64,000 nt of DNA from CAVZOY01 sp963777095 (GCA_963777095.1 CAVZOY010000002.1:496001-560000), one strand, 5' to 3'; shown: positions 9,327 through 18,337, counted from the stretch's first letter. The notes: generated by a model not told the origin, from the sequence alone. Numbers and translations are program-made.

Positions 9327-9614
9327 CGCAGCCTCTCTGTTCTGCGCGCGGCCGCCGGCCGCGCTCCTCGGTTGTCGCAGCGCACCGGGTGGTGGCCGCC
9401 CTGGCGTCCGACAGCGCCACACACCCCTTGCGGGGACCGAGGTGGCGACTGACCCGCTCGCGGAGCGGGTGGGGGACGCGCGAAGTCGATCCGTCGGGAC
9501 GGATCGCACCCGAGAGCATACGCGACCCGCGGACACCGCTTCCCCACGGTCGCGGCCGTCCACAGATGCCCCGCCCCGGGCTGTTCCGGCCGCTGTCGGC
9601 GCCAGGGTGGCTGC
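9327..9614 (-). promoter_or_regulatory. rpsB promoter and leader region
   Basis: 288 bp between the divergent rpsB and M23 peptidase genes. On the minus strand TATGCT at 9515-9520 is a plausible -10 box, which would give an rpsB leader of roughly 180 nt. The leader holds a perfect 8-bp hairpin (9452-9459 with 9463-9470, loop GCG). S2 represses its own operon through the leader in some bacteria; here that is inference. No convincing -35 was found and no gene is visible. Confidence 0.45.
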
Positions 9615-10117
9615 ATGAACCGAGCCGTCGTCCTGGTCCCTCGTCGCCGCGGTCTGGGCTGCTCGCCCCGGCCGGCGCGCTCGCCGAGCCGGCCGTGCCC
9701 GCGGGCACCGTGCTGTGGGCCGCTCCCCTGCCCGGCGCCGCCGTCAGCCGGCCGTTCGACGTGCTGCCGCACCGCTACGCCGCGGGGCACCGCGGCGTGG
9801 ACCTCGCGGGCGCACCGGGCGGCCCTGTGCTGGCGGCCGGGGACGGCGTCGTCGCCTTCGCCGGCATGGTGGCCGGGCGACCCGTGGTCAGCGTCGACCA
9901 CCTCGGCGGGCTGCGGACGACGTACGAGCCGGTGGACCCGTCGGTCGGCGCCGGGCAGGCCGTCGCGCGGGGCTCGCCGCTGGGCTCTCTGGTGGCCGGC
10001 CACGCCGGCTGCCCCGCCGCCGCCTGCCTGCACTGGGGGCTGCGACGCGGCGAGGACTATCTCGACCCGCTGGCGCTGCTGGCGACGCCGCGGGTGCGGT
10101 TGCTGCCGCTGTACTGA
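9615..10117 (+). CDS. Secreted M23 family metallopeptidase (two apparent frameshifts)
   Basis: Predicted exported cell-wall peptidase of the LytM/M23 type, about 166 residues. The domain has the zinc ligands in HRGVDLAG and LHWGL and the glycine-rich core DGVVAFAGMVAG. The frame with this domain has no good start, but from ATG 9615 removal of one C at 9638-9640 and one G at 9656-9658 gives a textbook signal peptide (MNRAVVLVLVAAVWLLAPAG, then ALA) ahead of EPAVPAG. It may cut peptidoglycan crosslinks or act as a degenerate LytM activator. Divergent from rpsB. Confidence 0.8.
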
Positions 10118-10250
10118 CGTCCGGCGGTCGCCAGCGAGCACCGGCTCCCTACCGTGTTTTCCGCAGTCCTCCCGCGGGTCAGCTCGGTGGGATGACCTCC
10201 TGGGCGCTCCTAGCGTTCGCGCGCACCAGCACCGACCAGGAGGCACCCCC

Positions 10251-10745
10251 ATGAGATCGACACCCCGCATCGTCGCCGCTCTGACGGGTGGCCTGCTGTT
10301 GGCGGCCCCGGCGGCACCGGCCCTGGCCGAGGGCCAGCAGCCGACGAGTGACGCCCTTCGAGATCGTCGAGCCCCGACGGTCGACGACATCCTCACGGCG
10401 GCGTGCGGGTTCACCGTGTACTCCGCCGTCCACATCAACGGGGTGGAGATGTGGTTCGCGGAGGGTGGCAGCCCGTCAGGAATGGGCTACCTGGAGACCT
10501 TCCGCACCGACATCACGTTCAGCTCCGACGAGAAGTCCCTCAGCTTCGTCGAGCGCGGTCACTACGCCGCGCGTTACCGGGACGACGGCACGGTGACGTT
10601 CACGATCACCGGCCGCGAGTTCGGCAACTCGATCATCGGCCGGAAGGTCCTGACGTTCGACCCGCAGACGGGCGAGCTGCTCGACGTCGCATACGTCGGG
10701 CAGTCTCTCGACCTGGCCGACTTCTGTGCGGCGCTGACCCCGTAG
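10251..10745 (+). CDS. Secreted protein of unknown function
   Basis: 164 residues, ATG 10251 after a perfect AGGAGG. An N-terminal signal peptide (MRSTPRIVAALTGGLLLAAP, then AAPALA) is followed by a mature domain with a DDILTAACGFTVYS opening, beta-rich repeats of alternating hydrophobic residues, and a second cysteine near the end (LADFCAAL) that could pair with the first. I know similar single-domain secreted proteins only from actinobacteria and cannot assign a role. It stands alone, downstream of the M23 gene by 133 bp. Confidence 0.75.
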   Translation: MRSTPRIVAALTGGLLLAAPAAPALAEGQQPTSDALRDRRAPTVDDILTAACGFTVYSAVHINGVEMWFAEGGSPSGMGYLETFRTDITFSSDEKSLSFVERGHYAARYRDDGTVTFTITGREFGNSIIGRKVLTFDPQTGELLDVAYVGQSLDLADFCAALTP

Positions 10746-10774
10746 AGATCCCGGCCCGTCGGACGACCGGGCGT

Positions 10775-11212
10775 TCAGCCGACCAGCGGCTTGCGGAAGT
10801 GGACGTCCGCCATGCCGGCTACCGGCAGCCCCTCGGTGCGCCCGGTCTCGACGTAGCCGTGCCGGCGATAGAAGTCGGGCGCTTGAAAGGTGAACGAGGA
10901 CAGCACCACCTGCTCGCACCCGCGGGCGATCGCCTCCTCCTCGGCCGCCGCCAGGAGCCGGCTGCCCCAGCCGGCGCTCCGCGCGTCCTCGCGCACCCAG
11001 AGCATCGCGACTCCGGCGCAGGTGCCCCACGTCCAGCCGCTCAGCCCACCGACCAGCAGACCGTCGCTGTCGCGCGCCTGGACGGTGAGCTCGCGCTGGT
11101 CACCGACGCCGGCCGCCGGCACGTTGTAGGCGTCGAGCCCGCGACTCAGCTCGGCGTCGAGCTCCTGGTCACCGTCGCCGACGCGGAGCTCGATGGCGTG
11201 GTCGTCCGGCAC
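10775..11212 (-). CDS. GNAT family N-acetyltransferase
   Basis: 145 residues covering one complete GNAT domain: the acetyl-CoA loop lies in RSAGWGSRLLAAAE, with the C-terminal strand in FYRRHGYVETGR. Substrate is not predictable. GTG 11212 starts one base after the WhiG-like sigma gene stop, so the two are translationally coupled, which may mean co-regulation rather than shared function. Confidence 0.85.
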   Translation of the reverse strand: MPDDHAIELRVGDGDQELDAELSRGLDAYNVPAAGVGDQRELTVQARDSDGLLVGGLSGWTWGTCAGVAMLWVREDARSAGWGSRLLAAAEEEAIARGCEQVVLSSFTFQAPDFYRRHGYVETGRTEGLPVAGMADVHFRKPLVG

Positions 11213-11213
11213 C

Positions 11214-12017
11214 TCAGGCGATGTCGGCGAGCTTGGTGCGCAGGTGCAGGACGGCCTTCGTGTGCAGCTGGCAGATGCGGCTCTCGGTCACCCCGAGCAC
11301 GCGGCCGATGTCGGCCAGGGTCAGGCCCTCGAAGTAGTAGAGGCTGACGACGACCTTCTCCCGCTCGGGCAGCTGCTCGACGGCGCGCGCCAGCAGCTGC
11401 CGCGCCTCGCCGTGCTCGGCCATGGCCTGCGGGTCCAGGGCCGACGTGTCCTTGAGGGTGTCGACCAGGCGCGGCGAGCCGCCGCCGTCGTCGTCGCTCA
11501 GCATCTCGTCGAGGGCGACCACGTTGACCAGGGACAGCTGGCCGAGGAACTTGCGGACGTCCTCGACGTCCATGTCCATCTCGTCGGCGATCTCTTCCTC
11601 GGTCGGCGTCCGCTGCAGCTTGGCCTCGAGCTCCGCGGTGGCCCGCTCGAACTGCCGGGCCTTCATGCGCACCGACCGCGGGATCCAGTCGGTGTTGCGC
11701 AGCTCGTCGATGATCGCGCCCCGGATGCGCGCCATCGCGTAGCTCTCGAACTTCACCTCGCGGGTGGGCTCGTAGCGGGTGATGGCGTCGATGAGCCCGA
11801 ACGTGCCGTAGGAGATCAGGTCGGACTGCTCCACGTGGGCGGGCAGACCACTGCCGACCCGGCCGGCGACGTACTTGACCAGCGGCGCGTAGTGCAGGAT
11901 CAGCCGGTCGCGGAGCTCGGGGGCGCGGTTCTCGACGTACCGCGCCCAGAGCTCGGCGATCGCGGCATCGGTGTCCTCGTCGCGATCGTCGATGTGGTGG
12001 ATGGTCGCCTCAGGCAC
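11214..12017 (-). CDS. whiG: WhiG/FliA-type RNA polymerase sigma factor
   Basis: Group 3 sigma factor of 267 residues. It contains region 2 (DLISYGTFGLIDAITRYEP and FESYAMARIRGAIIDELR), region 3 (ELEAKLQRTPTEEEIADEM) and region 4 (LTLADIGRVLGVTESRICQL). This matches the WhiG/FliA family, which drives sporulation genes in Streptomyces and flagellar genes in motile relatives. Geodermatophilaceae have motile stages, so a flagellar role is possible. Start GTG 12017 is preceded by AGGAG. The rpsB-xerC-dprA neighbourhood is the usual place for whiG in actinobacteria. Confidence 0.85.
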   Translation of the reverse strand: MPEATIHHIDDRDEDTDAAIAELWARYVENRAPELRDRLILHYAPLVKYVAGRVGSGLPAHVEQSDLISYGTFGLIDAITRYEPTREVKFESYAMARIRGAIIDELRNTDWIPRSVRMKARQFERATAELEAKLQRTPTEEEIADEMDMDVEDVRKFLGQLSLVNVVALDEMLSDDDGGGSPRLVDTLKDTSALDPQAMAEHGEARQLLARAVEQLPEREKVVVSLYYFEGLTLADIGRVLGVTESRICQLHTKAVLHLRTKLADIA

Positions 12018-12090
12018 GTCCTGCTCCTCGTCCTGCCGCGGTCTCCGGACCTCGGAGCACGCCGCCATCACTGCCCGCACCGTCGCCGAC

Positions 12091-13026
12091 TCATGCCCGC
12101 GGATGCGCTTGCGCGTGCACCGCACGGAGCCGCTCGACCGTCACGTGCGTGTAGATCTGCGTCGTCGCGAGGCTAGCGTGCCCGAGCAGTTCCTGGACGG
12201 ACCGGAGGTCGGCGCCGCCCTCCAGCACGTGCGTCGCGGCCGAGTGCCGCAGTCCGTGCGGGCCGATGTCGGGCGCCCCCGGCACCGAGCCGACCGCTGC
12301 GTGGACGATGCGGCGGGCCTCCCGGGGGTCCAGCCGGCCACCGCGCACGCCCAGGAGCAACGCCGGACCCGACGACGGGGTGACGAGCGCGGGACGGCCT
12401 CGGGTCAGCCAGGCGTCGAGCGCCGCCTCCGCCGGCAGGCCGTAGGGAACGCTGCGCTCCTTGCGCCCCTTGCCGAGGACGCGCAGCAGCCGCCGACCCC
12501 GGTCGACGTCGTCGACGTCCAGGCCGACCAGCTCGCTCACCCGGATACCGCCGGCGTACAGCAGCTCGAGGGCGAGGGCGTCGCGGAGCCCGACCGGTTC
12601 GTCGACGGTGGCCGCGCTCTCGACCGCCGCACGGGCCTGGTCGGGCGCGAGGACGTCGGGCAGCGGCCGGCGTGCCTTCGGGGTGACCAGCCGCAGGCCG
12701 ACGTCCTCGGGCGTGAGACCGGACCGGCGGAACCAGGCGGTCAGCGACCGGGCCGACGCGGAGTGCCGGGCGGTGGTCGCGCGGCTGTGCCCGCGGGCTC
12801 GTCCCTGCGCCAGCCAGCTGCGGAGCGAGGCCAGATCGAGATCGTGCGGCTGCTCGCCGCCGCGGCGGGCGAGGTGGTCGAGCAGCCAGACGGCGTCGGT
12901 GACGTAACCGCGGACGGTGTGTGGCGACAGGTCCCGCTGCGACCGCAGGTGCGCCTCGTAGCCCTCCAGCGCCTCCGCCAGCGCCGGCGGCAGCGCCGCG
13001 CGGACGTCGGCGGTGGTCTCGGGCAC
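12091..13026 (-). CDS. xerC: Tyrosine recombinase XerC
   Basis: Site-specific recombinase that resolves chromosome dimers at dif with XerD. The 311-residue protein has the N-terminal SAM-like core-binding domain (YEAHLRSQRDLSPHTVRGY) and a full catalytic domain: Arg in LLYAGGIRVSEL, Lys in GKGRKER, His and Arg in HGLRHSAATH, His in LGHASL and nucleophile Tyr in QIYTHV. Start GTG 13026 follows GGAGG. It sits between dprA and whiG as in many actinobacteria, so it is the housekeeping XerC, not a phage integrase. Confidence 0.93.
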   Translation of the reverse strand: MPETTADVRAALPPALAEALEGYEAHLRSQRDLSPHTVRGYVTDAVWLLDHLARRGGEQPHDLDLASLRSWLAQGRARGHSRATTARHSASARSLTAWFRRSGLTPEDVGLRLVTPKARRPLPDVLAPDQARAAVESAATVDEPVGLRDALALELLYAGGIRVSELVGLDVDDVDRGRRLLRVLGKGRKERSVPYGLPAEAALDAWLTRGRPALVTPSSGPALLLGVRGGRLDPREARRIVHAAVGSVPGAPDIGPHGLRHSAATHVLEGGADLRSVQELLGHASLATTQIYTHVTVERLRAVHAQAHPRA

Positions 13027-13102
13027 GCGCAGAACCTCCGGTGCGGCGCCGCGGCGGTCAAGCAGCCGCGCCGGGCGCACGGAGCGAGAGTCCGGCCGAG
13101 GG

Positions 13103-14344
13103 TCACGGCGCACCCGTCTTCTTCGGCCGGGGCGTGAGCCGCCAGCCGGTGCCGGTCCACTGCACCAGCCCGGCGATCTCCAGCTGCGGCAGCACGCGCA
13201 GCACCTCCAGGACGTCGCATCCGGCCACGTGCGCCAGCCGCTCCGGAGGCACGCCGTTGCGGACGGGGCACGCGTCGAGCACCCGGACGGCGAGGTCGGA
13301 CAGGCCATCGCGGGCGGTGACCGGTCTCGGCGCGGGGTCGGCGAGGTCGGCACCGATCGCGCCCACCGTCTCGATCACGTGGGCCGCGCTCGCCACCAGG
13401 ACGGCCTCCATGCCGGTGTCCCGCAGCAGCTCGTGGCAGCCGACCGACATCGCCGAGGTGACCGGCCCCGGGACGACCATGACCGTCCGGCCGAGCTTCT
13501 GCGCCCGCCGGGCGGTGGCCTGCGCACCGGAGCGGGCAGCGGCCTCGACCACCACCGTGCCGCGGGACAGGGCGGCGATCAGCCGGTTGCGGACGAGGAA
13601 GCGGTGCCCGTGCGGCGCCGTCCCCGGTGGCCACTCGCTGACGAGCAGGCCCGTGGCGGCGATGCGGGCGAAGAGCGCGTCGTGCCCGGCCGGGTACGCG
13701 CGATCGACGCCGCAGGCCAGGATCGCCAACGTCGGCCCGCCGGCGGCCAGCGCGCCCCGGTGCCCCGCCCCGTCGATCCCGTACGCGCCGCCCGATACCA
13801 CCGTCCAGCCCCGCTCGGCCAGCTGGTGGCCCAGCTCGGCCGCCACGTGCTCTCCGTACGCCGTGGACGCCCGCGAACCGACCAGAGCGACCGACCGGTC
13901 GGTGAACTCGTCCAGCCGCGGGGTGCCGCGCACCCACAGCGCCAGCGGCGGGATGAGCGCCTCCGTCCGGATCGTCTGGCCCTTCGGTTGCTCGGGCTCC
14001 TCGGCCGCACGCAGCGCCAGCGCATGGATGGCGAACGCCGGCCACTCGTCGTCCTCGGGAACCACCAGCCGCGCGCCGCACCGCTCGGCGGCACGCAGGT
14101 CGTCCAGCGATCTGTCCACCTCCCGGCGCGCACCGACCAGGCCGCGCAGCCGCTCCCCCGCCGTGCCCGCCCGCAGCCGGCGCACCGCCTCGACCGGTCC
14201 GACGTCCTCCACCAGGCGCCAGAGGTCGACGCTGCCCGGCTCGGCCGCACGGCTGAGCCAGGCCCTCGCCCGCCGGACCTCGGGTGCCGCCGTCGCGCCC
14301 GCAGGCTCCTCGCGGCAAGGGACCGGCGGCCCCGTCAGGGTCAT
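13103..14344 (-). CDS. dprA: DNA-processing protein DprA
   Basis: Loads RecA on incoming single-stranded DNA during transformation. The 413-residue protein has the DprA Rossmann core (VALVGSRASTAYGEHVA, SGGAYGIDGAGHRGA, FLVRNRLIAALS) and a C-terminal winged-helix domain (about 345-413). The ATG overlaps the comM stop (ATGA). DprA is widespread also in species not known to be competent, so this is not proof of natural transformation. Confidence 0.92.
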   Translation of the reverse strand: MTLTGPPVPCREEPAGATAAPEVRRARAWLSRAAEPGSVDLWRLVEDVGPVEAVRRLRAGTAGERLRGLVGARREVDRSLDDLRAAERCGARLVVPEDDEWPAFAIHALALRAAEEPEQPKGQTIRTEALIPPLALWVRGTPRLDEFTDRSVALVGSRASTAYGEHVAAELGHQLAERGWTVVSGGAYGIDGAGHRGALAAGGPTLAILACGVDRAYPAGHDALFARIAATGLLVSEWPPGTAPHGHRFLVRNRLIAALSRGTVVVEAAARSGAQATARRAQKLGRTVMVVPGPVTSAMSVGCHELLRDTGMEAVLVASAAHVIETVGAIGADLADPAPRPVTARDGLSDLAVRVLDACPVRNGVPPERLAHVAGCDVLEVLRVLPQLEIAGLVQWTGTGWRLTPRPKKTGAP

Positions 14345-15861
14345 GCCGCCACCCGGTGCAGCCGCATGCCGAGCGCCTCGGCGATCTCGTCGTCACCGGG
14401 CACCGTCCGGCCCGCGAGGTCGCCGAGCGTCCACGCCACCCGCAGCACCCGGTCGAAGCCACGAACCGAGAGGGCGCCCTGCTCCAGCGCCCGCTCGGCG
14501 AGCGCCAGCGAGCGCCGTGGCACCCGCCAGCGTTCGCGCAGGAGGGGCCCTGGGACGTCGCTGTTGGTCGTGCAGCCGGTTCCCCGCAGCCGCTCGGCGG
14601 CCGCCGCCCGGGCCGCCCGCACCCGGCGGGCCACGTCGGCGGTGGACTCCGGTGGCGCGGCGGCGTCGAGCCAGGCGGCCCGCCGCACCGCGGGCAGTTC
14701 CACCCGCAGGTCGATGCGGTCGAGCAACGGGCCGGACAGCCGGGCCTGGTACCGGCGCCGGTCACGCGGGCTGCAGGTGCACGCCGTGTCACCGGCCGCC
14801 GTGGCGCACGGGCACGGGTTGGCCGCGAGCACGAGCTGGGCGCGGCACGGGAACGTGGCGGAGACACCGGCACGGTCGATGGTCACGGCGCCGCTCTCCA
14901 GCGGCTGCCGCAGGCTCTCCAGCACCGAACCCGGGAACTCGGGTGCCTCGTCGAGGAAGAGCACCCCCCGGTGGGCCCGGGACACGGCGCCGGGGCGGAC
15001 GACCCCCGATCCGCCGCCGACGAGCGCGGTCCTCGTCGCCGAGTGGTGCGGCGCCTCGAACGGTGGGCGGGTCAGCAGCGGCGCGCCGGTCGGGAGGGTG
15101 CCGGCGATGGAGTGGATGGCCGTGACCTCGAGCGCGGCCCGCTCGTCGAGCGGCGGAAGGAGACCGGGCAGGCGCTCGGCGAGCATCGTCTTGCCCGCAC
15201 CGGGCGGCCCGGCCAGGTAGAGGTGGTGCCCGCCCGCGGCCGCCACCTCGACGGCGCGACGTCCCGAAGCCTGGCCGACGACGTCGACGAGGTCGGGTCC
15301 CGGCGGTGGCGGAGGCTGCTCGCCCCGCCGGTGGGTGCGCAGCAGCCGGGAGCCCCGCAGGTGCGCGACGACCTCGCTCAGGCCCGCAGCGGGCAGCACC
15401 TCGATCCGGTCGACCAGCGCCGCCTCGTCGGCGTTCGCCTGCGGCACGACGACCCGCCGGTGACCGGCGCGCGCCGCCTCGAGCACCGCCGGGAGGACGC
15501 CGCGGATGCCGCGCAGCGCGCCGTCGAGGCCGAGCTCGCCCAGCAGCACGACGTCGTCGAGCGTCTCCCGGGCGACGGCGCCCGCCGCGCCCAGGACCGC
15601 GACGGCGATCGCGAGATCGAAGCCGCTCCCCTGCTTCGGCATCGACGCCGGCGAGAGACCGATGGTGATCTTGCGGTACGGAAACGTGCCGCCCGTGTTG
15701 GCGATCGCGGCACGCACCCGGTCGACCGACTGCCGGACGACGGCGTCGGGCAGGCCGACGAGGGTGACCCCCGGGACGCCCTGGGCGATGTCGACCTCGA
15801 TCTCGACCATCGCGCCGTACATGCCGGTCAGCCCGACCGACCAGGTGCGGGCGACGGTCAC
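14341..15861 (-). CDS. comM: YifB/ComM family Mg chelatase-like AAA ATPase
   Basis: Hexameric helicase-like ATPase; ComM promotes branch migration during integration of foreign DNA. The 506-residue protein has an N-terminal ChlI-like domain (GVPGVTLVGLPDAVV), Walker A GPPGAGKT, Walker B GVLFLDEA, and a cysteine cluster (NPCPCATAAGDTACTC) in the ATPase domain as in other YifB proteins. GTG 15861 overlaps the yraN stop (GTGA). It forms an operon with yraN and dprA. Confidence 0.92.
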   Translation of the reverse strand: MTVARTWSVGLTGMYGAMVEIEVDIAQGVPGVTLVGLPDAVVRQSVDRVRAAIANTGGTFPYRKITIGLSPASMPKQGSGFDLAIAVAVLGAAGAVARETLDDVVLLGELGLDGALRGIRGVLPAVLEAARAGHRRVVVPQANADEAALVDRIEVLPAAGLSEVVAHLRGSRLLRTHRRGEQPPPPPGPDLVDVVGQASGRRAVEVAAAGGHHLYLAGPPGAGKTMLAERLPGLLPPLDERAALEVTAIHSIAGTLPTGAPLLTRPPFEAPHHSATRTALVGGGSGVVRPGAVSRAHRGVLFLDEAPEFPGSVLESLRQPLESGAVTIDRAGVSATFPCRAQLVLAANPCPCATAAGDTACTCSPRDRRRYQARLSGPLLDRIDLRVELPAVRRAAWLDAAAPPESTADVARRVRAARAAAAERLRGTGCTTNSDVPGPLLRERWRVPRRSLALAERALEQGALSVRGFDRVLRVAWTLGDLAGRTVPGDDEIAEALGMRLHRVAA

Positions 15862-16220
15862 GCGAACGCCCCGGGCAGGTGGGTGACCACGGCGGGGCCG
15901 TCGCCGCGCAGGAGCACGCCGACGACGTCGAAGCGCAGGTCGGGCGCGTGCTCGTCGTGCGCGGCCAGCCAGCGCTGCGCGAGGGTGCGCAGCCGGCGCT
16001 GCTTGGCGTACGTCACCGCCTCGACCGGGTGCCCGTAGCCGATACCCCGGCGGGTCTTCACCTCGCAGAAGACGAGCGCGTCGCCGTCGCGGGCGACGAG
16101 GTCGAGCTCGCCCTCGCGGCAGCGCCAGTTGCGGTCGAGGACGCGCAGGCCCGCGTCGGTGAGGAAGGCGGCGGCGATCCGCTCTCCACGGACGCCGAGC
16201 CGGTCGGTCGAGGTGGTCAC
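15858..16220 (-). CDS. YraN family putative endonuclease
   Basis: 120-residue UPF0102/YraN protein with the restriction-endonuclease-like core: GERIAAAFL, then RNWRCREGELDLVARDGD and VFCEVKTRR, matching the E-D-ExK catalytic arrangement. Cellular role is not established in the family; it is commonly beside comM and dprA, as here. Start GTG 16220. Confidence 0.88.
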   Translation of the reverse strand: MTTSTDRLGVRGERIAAAFLTDAGLRVLDRNWRCREGELDLVARDGDALVFCEVKTRRGIGYGHPVEAVTYAKQRRLRTLAQRWLAAHDEHAPDLRFDVVGVLLRGDGPAVVTHLPGAFA

Positions 16221-16311
16221 GCACCGACCCTCGCGGGCGGGGCGGGGCCACGGGGGCCGCCGGACGGATCTGTGGAGAGCGGATCGCCCTGTGGAGAACG
16301 GAGCTCGGCGC

Positions 16312-16983
16312 CTACAGCGACTGGCGGATGTCGCACTCCACGCCGGTGTCCGTGCCGCTGCCGCCGTTGCAGGTGTCGCGGCGCCGGCGGGACCGGCACG
16401 GGGCGGCGGAGGTCCGGGCGGCAGCTGGCCGTAGAGCGCGTCGTTGCCCGGACCGCCGTAGACGACGTCGTTGTCCGGCCCGCCGGCGACCTCGTCGTTG
16501 CCGTCCCCGCCGGAGACGGTGTCGCGGCCGAAGCCGCCGATGATCACGTCGGCGCCCGGGCCGCCGTCGCCGTAGTCGTCGCCGACGGCCAGGGCGAGGA
16601 AGTCCATGCCGTAGCTGCCGTACACGCGGTCGTTGCCCGGGCCGGGCAGGACCTCGTCGTTCCCGGCTCCGGCGAACACGACGTCGTTCCCACCGGGCGC
16701 GTCCAGGTTGCCGAAGAACGTCGTCGTGTCGGCCAGGATGAGGTCGTTCCCGCCACCGGCGAAGATCGTGTCGTTCCCGAGCCGTGCACAGATGAAGTCC
16801 GGACCCTCGGTGCCACGGATGGTCTCGGACGCGTTGGTCCCGATGATCACGTTGTACTGGGACAGGTCGATGTCGGGTGGCACGGCGCAGTGCGGCCGGC
16901 ACGTAATCCGCGGCCGCGGGTCCGGCCAGGGCGACGGGCGCCGCCAGGGCGGCGATGCCTACCAGCAATCGGGCAGTGCGCAT
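16312..16983 (-). CDS. Secreted RTX-type calcium-binding repeat protein (frameshifts)
   Basis: Starts at ATG 16983 after GGGAG with a signal peptide (MRTARLLVGIAALAAPVALA). Most of the mature part is in a second frame: glycine/aspartate nonapeptide repeats such as GNDTIFAGGGNDLI, GAGNDEVLPGPGNDRVYG and GGPGNDALYG, which form a calcium-bound beta-roll. A proline-rich linker and the ending DTCNGGSGTDTGVECDI lie in a third and the first frame. One extra base near 16881-16890, 16400-16403 and 16378-16384 explains all breaks, giving about 223 residues. Role unknown; short RTX proteins like this are common in Geodermatophilaceae. Confidence 0.75.
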   Translation of the reverse strand: MRTARLLVGIAALAAPVALAGPAAADYVPAALRRATRHRPVPVQRDHRDQRVRDHPWHRGSGLHLCTARERHDLRRWRERPHPGRHDDVLRQPGRARWERRRVRRSRERRGPARPGQRPRVRQLRHGLPRPGRRRRLRRRRPGRRRDHRRLRPRHRLRRGRQRRGRRRAGQRRRLRRSGQRRALRPAAARTSAAPCRSRRRRDTCNGGSGTDTGVECDIRQSL

Positions 16984-17079
16984 GAGGATCTCCCTCGTCG
17001 GGCGATTGGGACCGCGCGAAGCTAGGGAGGTCCGGAACCGTCTACAACCAGCACACGTCCTGGCGAGGGCCCCCCGCGG

Positions 17080-17144
17080 CGGTCGCTCCGCGTGGTGCGC
17101 ACCCGCCGGGGCCGCACCGTCGCGTACCGCTACCGGAGCGACCG
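17080..17144 (-). other. Long inverted repeat between RTX gene and DUF2469 gene
   Basis: CGGTCGCTCC (17080-17089) and GGAGCGACCG (17135-17144) are perfect 10-bp complements, with a second pair (GGTGCG and CGCACC) nested between them. The structure starts 16 bp after the DUF2469 stop and could end that transcript. The remaining 100 bp up to the RTX start must hold the RTX promoter, but I cannot place it. Confidence 0.5.
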
Positions 17145-17160
17145 ACGTCCGACCTGGGGA

Positions 17161-17481
17161 TCAGCCGAGCCGAGGACCGTCCGGCAGCTCGAGGTCGGGC
17201 TTGTCCAGCTCCTCGACGTTGACGTCCTTGAACGTCAGCACCCGCACGTTGCGCACGAACCGCGCCGGCCGGTACATGTCCCACACCCAGGCGTCGGACA
17301 GCTTGAGCTCGAAGAACACCTCGCCACCGGCCTCCCGCACCTGCAGGTCGACGGCGTTGGCGAGGTAGAAGCGGCGCTCGGTCTCCACCACGTAGGTGAA
17401 CTGCCGGACGATGTCCCGGTACTCGCGATAGAGCTGCAGCTCCATCTCGGTCTCGTACTTCTCGAGGTCCTCGGTGCTCAT
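17161..17481 (-). CDS. DUF2469 family protein
   Basis: 106-residue acidic protein matching the actinobacterial DUF2469 family throughout: MSTEDLEKYETEMELQLYRE at the start, FTYVVETERRFYLAN and YRPARFVRNVRVLTFKDVNV. The family is nearly universal in actinobacteria, always next to rnhB, and has no known function. ATG 17481 was chosen by family starts; the reading frame stays open upstream into rnhB. Confidence 0.9.
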   Translation of the reverse strand: MSTEDLEKYETEMELQLYREYRDIVRQFTYVVETERRFYLANAVDLQVREAGGEVFFELKLSDAWVWDMYRPARFVRNVRVLTFKDVNVEELDKPDLELPDGPRLG

Positions 17482-17549
17482 GGTGTCGCGCTCAGCTCTC
17501 GGTCGGACCTCGCTCATGGCCCCATCATCGACCATCCCGCCCGGGCCGG

Positions 17550-18270
17550 TCAGCCGGGAGGCCCGCGCGGCGTGGGCATCCCGCGCGCGGGCCACGTTGA
17601 CGAAGCGATGCCGGTGCTGCGGACAGGGGCCGTGGCGGTCGAGGGCGGCGCTGTGCTCGTCGGTGATGTAGCCCTTGTGGACGGCGAAGTCGTACTCCGG
17701 CCACGTCTCGTGCAGCTCGAGCATCATGCGGTCCCGCGTCACCTTGGCCAGCACGGACGCCGCGGCGACGCAGGCGGCCACCCGGTCGCCCTTCCACACC
17801 GCGAGGCCGGGCCGGGCCAGCCCGGGTACCGGGAAGCCGTCGGTCAGCACGTACTCCGGCGCCGGGTCCAGCGTCATCACCGCACGGCGCAGCGCCTCGA
17901 GGTTGGTGACGTGCATCCCCCGGGCGTCGAGCTCCTCGACCGGGATCGACACCACCGACCAGGAGACCGCCCGCTCGACGACCTCGGCGTACACGCGCTC
18001 CCGCGCGGCCGGCGTCAGCAGCTTGGAGTCCGCGAGACCCGGCACGCGCCCCCGCCGTCCGGCGGGCAGGACGCAGGCAGCCGCCACGAGCGGGCCCGCG
18101 CACGCCCCGCGGCCGGCCTCGTCGGCACCGGCGACCGAGGCGAACCCGCGCCGGCGCAGCGAGCGCTCGAGGTGCCAGAGGCGGTCGCCGTCGGGCGGTG
18201 CACCGCGGCCGGCGGTGGAGAGTGCGGCGTCCCGCTCGGAGCGGGTGGGACGGACGGAGAGGGGGGCCAT
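17550..18270 (-). CDS. rnhB: Ribonuclease HII
   Basis: Removes ribonucleotides from RNA-DNA hybrids. It contains the type 2 signature AGADEAGRGACAGPL, DSKLLT and the third catalytic region VLAKVTRDRMM. The frame does not stop: it continues into the DUF2469 gene. Removing one base of the CCC/GGG at about 17553-17557 ends the protein at DAHAARASG with TGA 17550-17552 (239 residues), the normal length. A later in-frame end is possible if the excess base lies further on. Confidence 0.88.
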
Positions 18271-18337
18271 CGCCGTCCGAATCTACGACCTCCGGACGAC
18301 ACGGCCGAGCGGGACACCCTCCCCCGCGGAACACAAC

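Noticed and set aside
12091..13026. Phage or integron integrase
   Set aside because: The tyrosine recombinase sits between dprA and whiG, the normal xerC locus, with no att-like repeats or phage genes around.
16312..16983. RTX toxin with type I secretion
   Set aside because: It has a Sec signal peptide, is short, and no HlyB/HlyD/TolC genes are near. It is only a small repeat protein.
17161..18270. Apparent RNase HII-DUF2469 fusion
   Set aside because: DUF2469 has its family-typical MSTEDLEKYE start inside. A one-base excess near 17555 explains the open frame, in line with the many others.
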